The position numbers were made by a program, and so were the translations under genes. The notes under the pieces are model-generated. The model saw only the letters and a list, made by a program, of their open reading frames with translations. It was not told the origin of the DNA and made no database searches. From positions 1 through 9,687 of the forward strand of contig JAZOLG010000048.1 of NCBI GenBank assembly GCA_045652765.1: a stretch of 9,687 nt of DNA, written 5' to 3'. Below are positions 5,524-9,687 of this stretch, one piece after another (within the stretch, counting starts at the first letter, position 1; every line of letters begins with the position of its first letter). Source of the stretch: UBA1231 sp045652765 (lineage in GTDB: Bacteria > Bacillota_I > Bacilli_A > ML615J-28 > CAG-313).

Positions 5524-7629
5524 TTATTCATTAGTTATTCGGTTTAATATATCTTGATAAATATCATCAAGATCTAATAATGTTTGACCTAGGTCGTCTG
5601 TTGAATAGACTAATTTGCTATTCCATATAGCCATTCCATTTGGACCAAAATCAGAACCATTGCCACTTGTTTTAGAAAGAATATCACTATAATCATGATA
5701 AGCATAATATTCAAAATTATCTTCAATACTCATAATAGCATCAATTATATTATTTACAACTTTGTCTTCTCCCCAAATAATTTTATGAAGGAAAACAATG
5801 TATGCTTCTCTTTCACTAATTTCATCTTTGTTATATTGTGGAGGTAAACCTCGGTGTAAATCATCAATTATATTAATAAGTACTAAAGGATTTAATCCAT
5901 TAGTATTATTAATATTTGTTGAGACTCCATAACCAACGGCATTTTTGACCGGAACATAGTAATCTTCAACTAATTCACCAAATGCTTTAGCGTAACCTGT
6001 TTTAGTAGGATATGGCACAACGCCAACCGCAAAATCTGTATAACCTTTTAATCTATATTCACTTGTTAAATACCATAATTCTCCATGCGTAAACAATTGT
6101 GCACCATCAGTAAAATGCGTTGGTACATCAGCTACGCCTGAAGCTGGATTCCAAACGCCACTTTTATAAAGTTCTTGAAATTTCTTATAAAACTGAATAG
6201 TCTCATAGTCGCCTAACTGAACATCTAGAGTTTCATCATCAACAAGTTTACCACCTTGTGCACTATACATTAAAGGTGCATGTGCATAAGCTGGACCACC
6301 AAATGCATAAATTTTTTCTTCTGATTTAGCATCAAATAACTGTTGTGCAACATCAAGATACATTTCAAAAGTTTCAAAATCCCATGAACCTTCATTCCAA
6401 AGTTTTGCAGGATCTTCTAAACCATATTCTTTTACTAATTGCTGATTATATAACAAGAATGGGCTAGCATGAGTTGTATCCACAGTTCCAAAATTTAAAG
6501 AAGTTGAAGAATATGCATAAACATTATTTCCAACTGAGAATAAACTATTGTTTATTTCTGATTGTTCATAATCTAAATTTGCAAAATATCCAGAATTGTT
6601 GTTCTTATCATCTAGTCGCATAAAAACATTGTTTTCGACAAGTGTTGGAACCCATCCAGAAACAACTTCATAAATGTGGCCTTTTATATCACCCTGGCTA
6701 TCTTTATTATTATCAATTAGCCACTGAACTCGATTTGGTCCCCAAGCAGCCATATCAGGATAACGTTCAAATACAATGTCAATGTTATATGCTTGTTCTA
6801 TTTTGAAAACTTGTCTTTGTTTATCAGCTTGTTGTTGTCCAATATAATCAGCATGATATGGATCAAATGTTTCTACTGATCCTACAACAATTACAACTTC
6901 CATCCCTTTACCGTCAAATCCTACTTTATTATAGTTCCAATCCCATCCATCAGTTGAACCACATCTTTCTAGTTCTGGCATTTCACGACAAGACATTCCT
7001 TCAGGAAACGGATCATATGGGTCGGCATCTTCAAACAATATTCCACAATACTTACATTTACCATCATAAAATGAATGATCACAACCATAACCAACAAATT
7101 TAGGGAAAAGTATTATATCACGAGGTGGTAAATCGTTTGTAAATGAAACTTCATTAATAAAATCCGGTTTTAAAAACCACCCTTGGAAATACTCATTTTC
7201 ATATGTAACAGTTGGAAGTTGGTCAGGGACAACTGGAATATCTTCAACACGAATAAAAGAATATATTGGATTATTAAGTGTTGCACCTTGCGGTAAATTA
7301 TATTCAATCGTATACTCATGCGGAGTTCCAGACATTTTTAGTTTAATATTCTTTGTAACTTTGTCTTTTTCAAAGTTCCAAAGATTTTTTCCACGATACC
7401 AACCTGTAATGTCATATCCTTTGTAAGTAACATATTCTGGTTGTTGTACTTTTTTGCCATATTTTACACTTTCTGAATAAATTTCATTATCGTTCATATC
7501 TAAAAAAGTAACTGTAAATACTTCATCTTCTAAATTTTCTTCATCTTCATCGTTATCTTTTTTATCATTACATCCTAAAAGACATAAAGCTAAAAGTATA
7601 ATTGTCACTAAAGACCACAATTTCTTCAT
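5524..7629 (-). CDS. Lipoprotein with InlB-type repeats, Cys/His knuckle and solute-binding domain
   Basis: This is a 701-aa predicted surface lipoprotein. Residues 1-20 form a lipoprotein signal peptide (MKK start, hydrophobic core, lipobox Leu-Leu-Gly-Cys with Cys20), followed by an acidic linker (about 21-36). Residues 38-99 resemble a Listeria-Bacteroides/InlB B-repeat ('FTVTFLD', 'VKYGKKV', 'GYDITGWYRG', 'WNFEKDKVTKNIKL'). Residues 105-178 look like a second, divergent copy ending 'GWFLKPDF...IILFPKF'. A possible metal-binding knuckle follows (Cys183, His185, Cys192, Cys195), then two further cysteines (214 and 223). From about 240 to the end it resembles a family 1-type ABC extracellular solute-binding protein ('LLYNQQLVKEYGL' 392-404, 'WNEGSWDFETF' 411-421, 'VGVVPYP' 535-541). 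It probably binds a sugar or similar nutrient outside the membrane, but the ligand is unknown and no permease gene is in view. It is a paralogue of the gene upstream. The lipoprotein and binding-protein calls are solid; the knuckle's metal is inference. Confidence 0.85.
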   Translation of the reverse strand: MKKLWSLVTIILLALCLLGCNDKKDNDEDEENLEDEVFTVTFLDMNDNEIYSESVKYGKKVQQPEYVTYKGYDITGWYRGKNLWNFEKDKVTKNIKLKMSGTPHEYTIEYNLPQGATLNNPIYSFIRVEDIPVVPDQLPTVTYENEYFQGWFLKPDFINEVSFTNDLPPRDIILFPKFVGYGCDHSFYDGKCKYCGILFEDADPYDPFPEGMSCREMPELERCGSTDGWDWNYNKVGFDGKGMEVVIVVGSVETFDPYHADYIGQQQADKQRQVFKIEQAYNIDIVFERYPDMAAWGPNRVQWLIDNNKDSQGDIKGHIYEVVSGWVPTLVENNVFMRLDDKNNNSGYFANLDYEQSEINNSLFSVGNNVYAYSSTSLNFGTVDTTHASPFLLYNQQLVKEYGLEDPAKLWNEGSWDFETFEMYLDVAQQLFDAKSEEKIYAFGGPAYAHAPLMYSAQGGKLVDDETLDVQLGDYETIQFYKKFQELYKSGVWNPASGVADVPTHFTDGAQLFTHGELWYLTSEYRLKGYTDFAVGVVPYPTKTGYAKAFGELVEDYYVPVKNAVGYGVSTNINNTNGLNPLVLINIIDDLHRGLPPQYNKDEISEREAYIVFLHKIIWGEDKVVNNIIDAIMSIEDNFEYYAYHDYSDILSKTSGNGSDFGPNGMAIWNSKLVYSTDDLGQTLLDLDDIYQDILNRITNE
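6961..7496 (-). repeat. Direct repeat copy A (N-terminal coding part of the 701-aa lipoprotein gene)
   Basis: This stretch aligns without gaps to 9152-9687 at a constant offset of 2191 bases. By eye the outer 164 bases (7333-7496) differ at only two positions, and identity is lower but still high down to 6961. The encoded 179 residues (46-224) differ at about 15 positions. Below 6961 the similarity falls sharply. Confidence 0.9.
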
Positions 7630-7636
7630 AACAATG

Positions 7637-7644
7637 CCTCCTTT
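7637..7644 (-). promoter_or_regulatory. Strong ribosome binding site of the 701-aa lipoprotein gene
   Basis: AAAGGAGG lies seven bases before the ATG at 7629, a near-perfect match to the anti-Shine-Dalgarno sequence. It fixes the start at the codon that gives a complete lipoprotein signal peptide. Confidence 0.85.
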
Positions 7645-7647
7645 AAT

Positions 7648-7675
7648 ATTATAATTTATTTTAACAAAAAAACAA
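7648..7675 (-). promoter_or_regulatory. Possible promoter between the two lipoprotein genes
   Basis: A consensus -10 TATAAT (7648-7653) lies 16 bases downstream of a weak -35 TTGTTT (7670-7675) on the minus strand. The start point would fall near 7641, inside the ribosome binding site, leaving a leader of about 12 nt. That is tight but similar to the short leader predicted for secA. A promoter is needed if the preceding terminator is efficient. The sequence is very AT-rich, so chance matches are likely. Confidence 0.4.
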
Positions 7676-7694
7676 TTATTTTTAAAGTATTTAA

Positions 7695-7729
7695 ATAATA
7701 AAACACTATGTGATAATCACATAGTGTTT
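7695..7729 (-). terminator. Intrinsic terminator after the upstream lipoprotein gene
   Basis: A perfect 13-bp stem, AAACACTATGTGA (7701-7713) with TCACATAGTGTTT (7717-7729), closes on a three-base loop. It starts six bases after the stop codon. In transcript sense the 3' side runs on as TTTTATTATTT, a U-rich but interrupted tract. The stem core AACACTATG / CATAGTGTT is the same as in the terminator of the downstream paralogue. Confidence 0.8.
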
Positions 7730-7735
7730 ATTTGT

Positions 7736-9687
7736 TTAGTCATATAAGATTTCATCTAATGCTTTTTGATAGATGTCTTTCTTAGAGTGTAATGTTGCAG
7801 CTGGGTTAACATCTTCATTTGTAACAAGTGACATACCCCAAGTAGCAAATCCTTCTAAATTCCAATCACTTCCACCACCTACTGTTTTAGAAACAAGGTC
7901 CATATAATCAATATAACCATAAGTATCCATATTATCTTCAATGCTCATGATTGCAGCAATCGTTTGTTCAACTTCTATTTCACTACCATTAATCATTCTC
8001 GCTAATTTTAGAATGTATAAATCACGTGGACTCACATCAACAATATCATATTCAGGTGATAATCCACGACTAAAATCATCCATAATATTTACAAGCACAG
8101 CAGTTGTTAAACCGTTTTTACCGTTTGATACATTAGGGAACGCATAACCCATATCTGAGACAAATGGTATTAAGTAATTAGGAACGATTTCTCCAGTAGG
8201 TCTTGCTGCACCATCTGCAGTAGGATATGGAACAACACCAATGTCAAATCCAGTTTGATCTTTAAATCTCATTTCATTTGTTAGAAACCATAAATATCCT
8301 GTTGAAAATAATTGTCTTCCTGTTAAAAAGCTTTGAGAAACGTCAGCTGAATAAGAATCGATAGCCCACATACCAGCAGCTTTGATTTCTCTTAAATCGT
8401 TGTAAAGGTCAACTGTAAAAGGGTTAGTAAATAATACTGTACCAGATTCGTTGTCGATTAATTTATGACCACGAGCAGATAGCATATTAACAGCAACATC
8501 ATTGATGTATCCACCGAATGCATAAATTTTTTCTCCATATGCAGCATCGAAAGCAGCTTGAGCAGTAGTGATGTAAGAATAGAAAGCAGACCAATCCCAA
8601 TGACCTTGGTTCCAAAGTGTTGCAGGATCATATAGACCAAAGTCTATAACTAGTTGACGGTTATAGTATAAGAAATTATCCGCATGTATATCACTTGATG
8701 AATATCCATAAACTTTAGTACCAACTGAGTATTGTTGATTCTTTACTTTTGATTGTTTATAATTTAAATCAGTAAAAATACCATCTTTTTTAACTATGTT
8801 TTCAAGTTCTGCAATTGAGTTACCTTGTTTTAATGTTGGAACCCAGGCAGAATAAATTTCAAGAATATGACCTTGTTGAACTAATGTTCCACTAGCCGCA
8901 TTATCATTTATCCATTGAACACGGGTTGGACCGTAAGCAGCTGAATCTGGATATCTTTGAATAATTAGATCAATATTATATGATTGTTCAATTTTTATCA
9001 TTAGTTTTTGTCTTTCTAATTTTCTGTCACCAGTATAGTAATCATTAAATGGATCAATTGCTTCAGGAGTACCTACAAGAATTATAATTTCCATCCCTTT
9101 ACCATCAAAATCTGAAATATTAAAATTCCATTCCCAGCCATCTACATAACCACATCTTTCAAGTTCAGGCATCTCACGACAAGATATTCCTTCAGGAAAT
9201 GGATCATATGGCTCAACATCTTCAAACAATATTCCACAATACTTACATTTACCATCATAAAATGAATGATCACAACCATCACCATCAAATTTTGGGTAAA
9301 GTATTATATCACGAGCTGGTAAATCATTTATAAATGAAACTTCATTAATAAAATCCGGTTCTAAATACCAACCTTCGAAATATCGATTTTGATATGTAAC
9401 AGTTGGCAGTTGGTCAGGAACAACTGGAATATCTTCAACACGGATAAAAGAATATATTGGATTATTTAAAGTTGCACCTTGCGGTAAATTATATTCAATC
9501 GTATACTCATGTGGAGTTCCAGCCATCTTTAGTTTAATATTCTTTGTAACTTTGTCTTTTTCAAAGTTCCAAAGATTTTTTCCACGATACCAACCTGTAA
9601 TGTCATATCCTTTGTAAGTAACATATTCTGGTTGTTGTACTTTTTTGCCATATTTTACTCTTTCTGAATAAATTTCATTATCGTTCA
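7736..9687 (-). CDS. Second lipoprotein paralogue, InlB-type repeats plus solute-binding domain (5' partial)
   Basis: The frame stays open to the window edge, and 53 codons lie upstream of the ATG at 9526, so that ATG is internal. They match residues 46-98 of the downstream paralogue almost exactly (one difference). The visible 649 residues correspond to the paralogue from residue 46, so about 45 residues, with the expected signal peptide and lipobox, lie outside the window. Most of the first InlB-type repeat, the second divergent repeat, the Cys-x-His-x6-Cys-x2-Cys knuckle and the later cysteine pair are all kept. The solute-binding region keeps 'FLYYNRQLVIDFGL', 'LWNQGHWDW' and 'IGVVPYP' but differs widely elsewhere, suggesting a different ligand. 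It ends in TAA followed by its own terminator. Membrane anchoring is inferred from the paralogue, not seen. No ABC permease or ATPase gene adjoins it within the window. Confidence 0.85.
   Translation of the reverse strand, partial: NDNEIYSERVKYGKKVQQPEYVTYKGYDITGWYRGKNLWNFEKDKVTKNIKLKMAGTPHEYTIEYNLPQGATLNNPIYSFIRVEDIPVVPDQLPTVTYQNRYFEGWYLEPDFINEVSFINDLPARDIILYPKFDGDGCDHSFYDGKCKYCGILFEDVEPYDPFPEGISCREMPELERCGYVDGWEWNFNISDFDGKGMEIIILVGTPEAIDPFNDYYTGDRKLERQKLMIKIEQSYNIDLIIQRYPDSAAYGPTRVQWINDNAASGTLVQQGHILEIYSAWVPTLKQGNSIAELENIVKKDGIFTDLNYKQSKVKNQQYSVGTKVYGYSSSDIHADNFLYYNRQLVIDFGLYDPATLWNQGHWDWSAFYSYITTAQAAFDAAYGEKIYAFGGYINDVAVNMLSARGHKLIDNESGTVLFTNPFTVDLYNDLREIKAAGMWAIDSYSADVSQSFLTGRQLFSTGYLWFLTNEMRFKDQTGFDIGVVPYPTADGAARPTGEIVPNYLIPFVSDMGYAFPNVSNGKNGLTTAVLVNIMDDFSRGLSPEYDIVDVSPRDLYILKLARMINGSEIEVEQTIAAIMSIEDNMDTYGYIDYMDLVSKTVGGGSDWNLEGFATWGMSLVTNEDVNPAATLHSKKDIYQKALDEILYD
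9152..9687 (-). repeat. Direct repeat copy B (N-terminal coding part of the partial lipoprotein gene)
   Basis: This is the partner of the repeat at 6961-7496, cut by the window edge, so the full repeat may extend further upstream. The two copies are in the same orientation, as expected for tandem gene duplication. Confidence 0.9.

Noticed and set aside
6858..7103. Plus-strand 81-codon open frame opposite the lipoprotein gene
   Set aside because: It has low-complexity composition (His/Gln/Leu) and no family match, and lies antisense to conserved coding sequence.
9524..9526. ATG at 9526 as the start of the second lipoprotein gene
   Set aside because: The reading frame continues for 53 more codons to the window edge with near-identity to the internal part of the paralogue, and a start here would lack any signal peptide.
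5524..9687. A mobile element behind the direct repeats
   Set aside because: There is no transposase, terminal inverted repeat or target duplication; the repeats are homologous coding regions of tandem paralogues.

Overview
The window looks like a low-GC (about one third G+C by eye) Gram-positive or Mollicutes-related bacterium that uses the standard genetic code. Tryptophan is TGG throughout, no gene needs TGA read as sense, and a full RF2 gene, whose product reads UGA, is present. Every visible gene lies on the minus strand and every visible stop codon is TAA. SecA with a C-terminal zinc motif, a YitT-type membrane protein, RecX and lipoproteins with InlB-type repeats fit Bacillota or their wall-less or deep-branching relatives (Acholeplasma/Izemoplasma/Erysipelotrichia-like). 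Gene content alone does not allow a finer placement.

In transcription order (right to left), positions 9687-5489 hold two tandem paralogous lipoproteins. Each has InlB-type beta repeats, a small Cys/His knuckle and an ABC-type solute-binding domain, and each is followed by its own intrinsic terminator. The upstream copy is cut by the window edge: its frame is open to position 9687, so the ATG at 9526 is internal. The two copies are nearly identical over the N-terminal accessory region and much more divergent in the ligand-binding domain. No permease or ATPase gene is visible.

Positions 5406-37 hold a compact housekeeping cluster, secA - prfB - YitT family - recX. A good sigma-A-type promoter with an extended -10 lies just before secA. 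A hairpin overlapping the secA stop codon may thin transcription into prfB. From prfB onward the genes overlap: prfB/yitT by 1 nt and yitT/recX by about 23 nt, which suggests translational coupling. prfB is one continuous frame, without the usual programmed +1 frameshift.

The housekeeping genes cover protein export, translation termination, a membrane protein of unclear substrate and RecA control. The lipoproteins would be SecA-dependent clients, but nothing in the window ties the two halves together more closely. The most distinctive part is the lipoprotein pair: its domain combination and mosaic pattern of divergence deserve follow-up. I saw no rRNA, tRNA, CRISPR array, insertion sequence or riboswitch.
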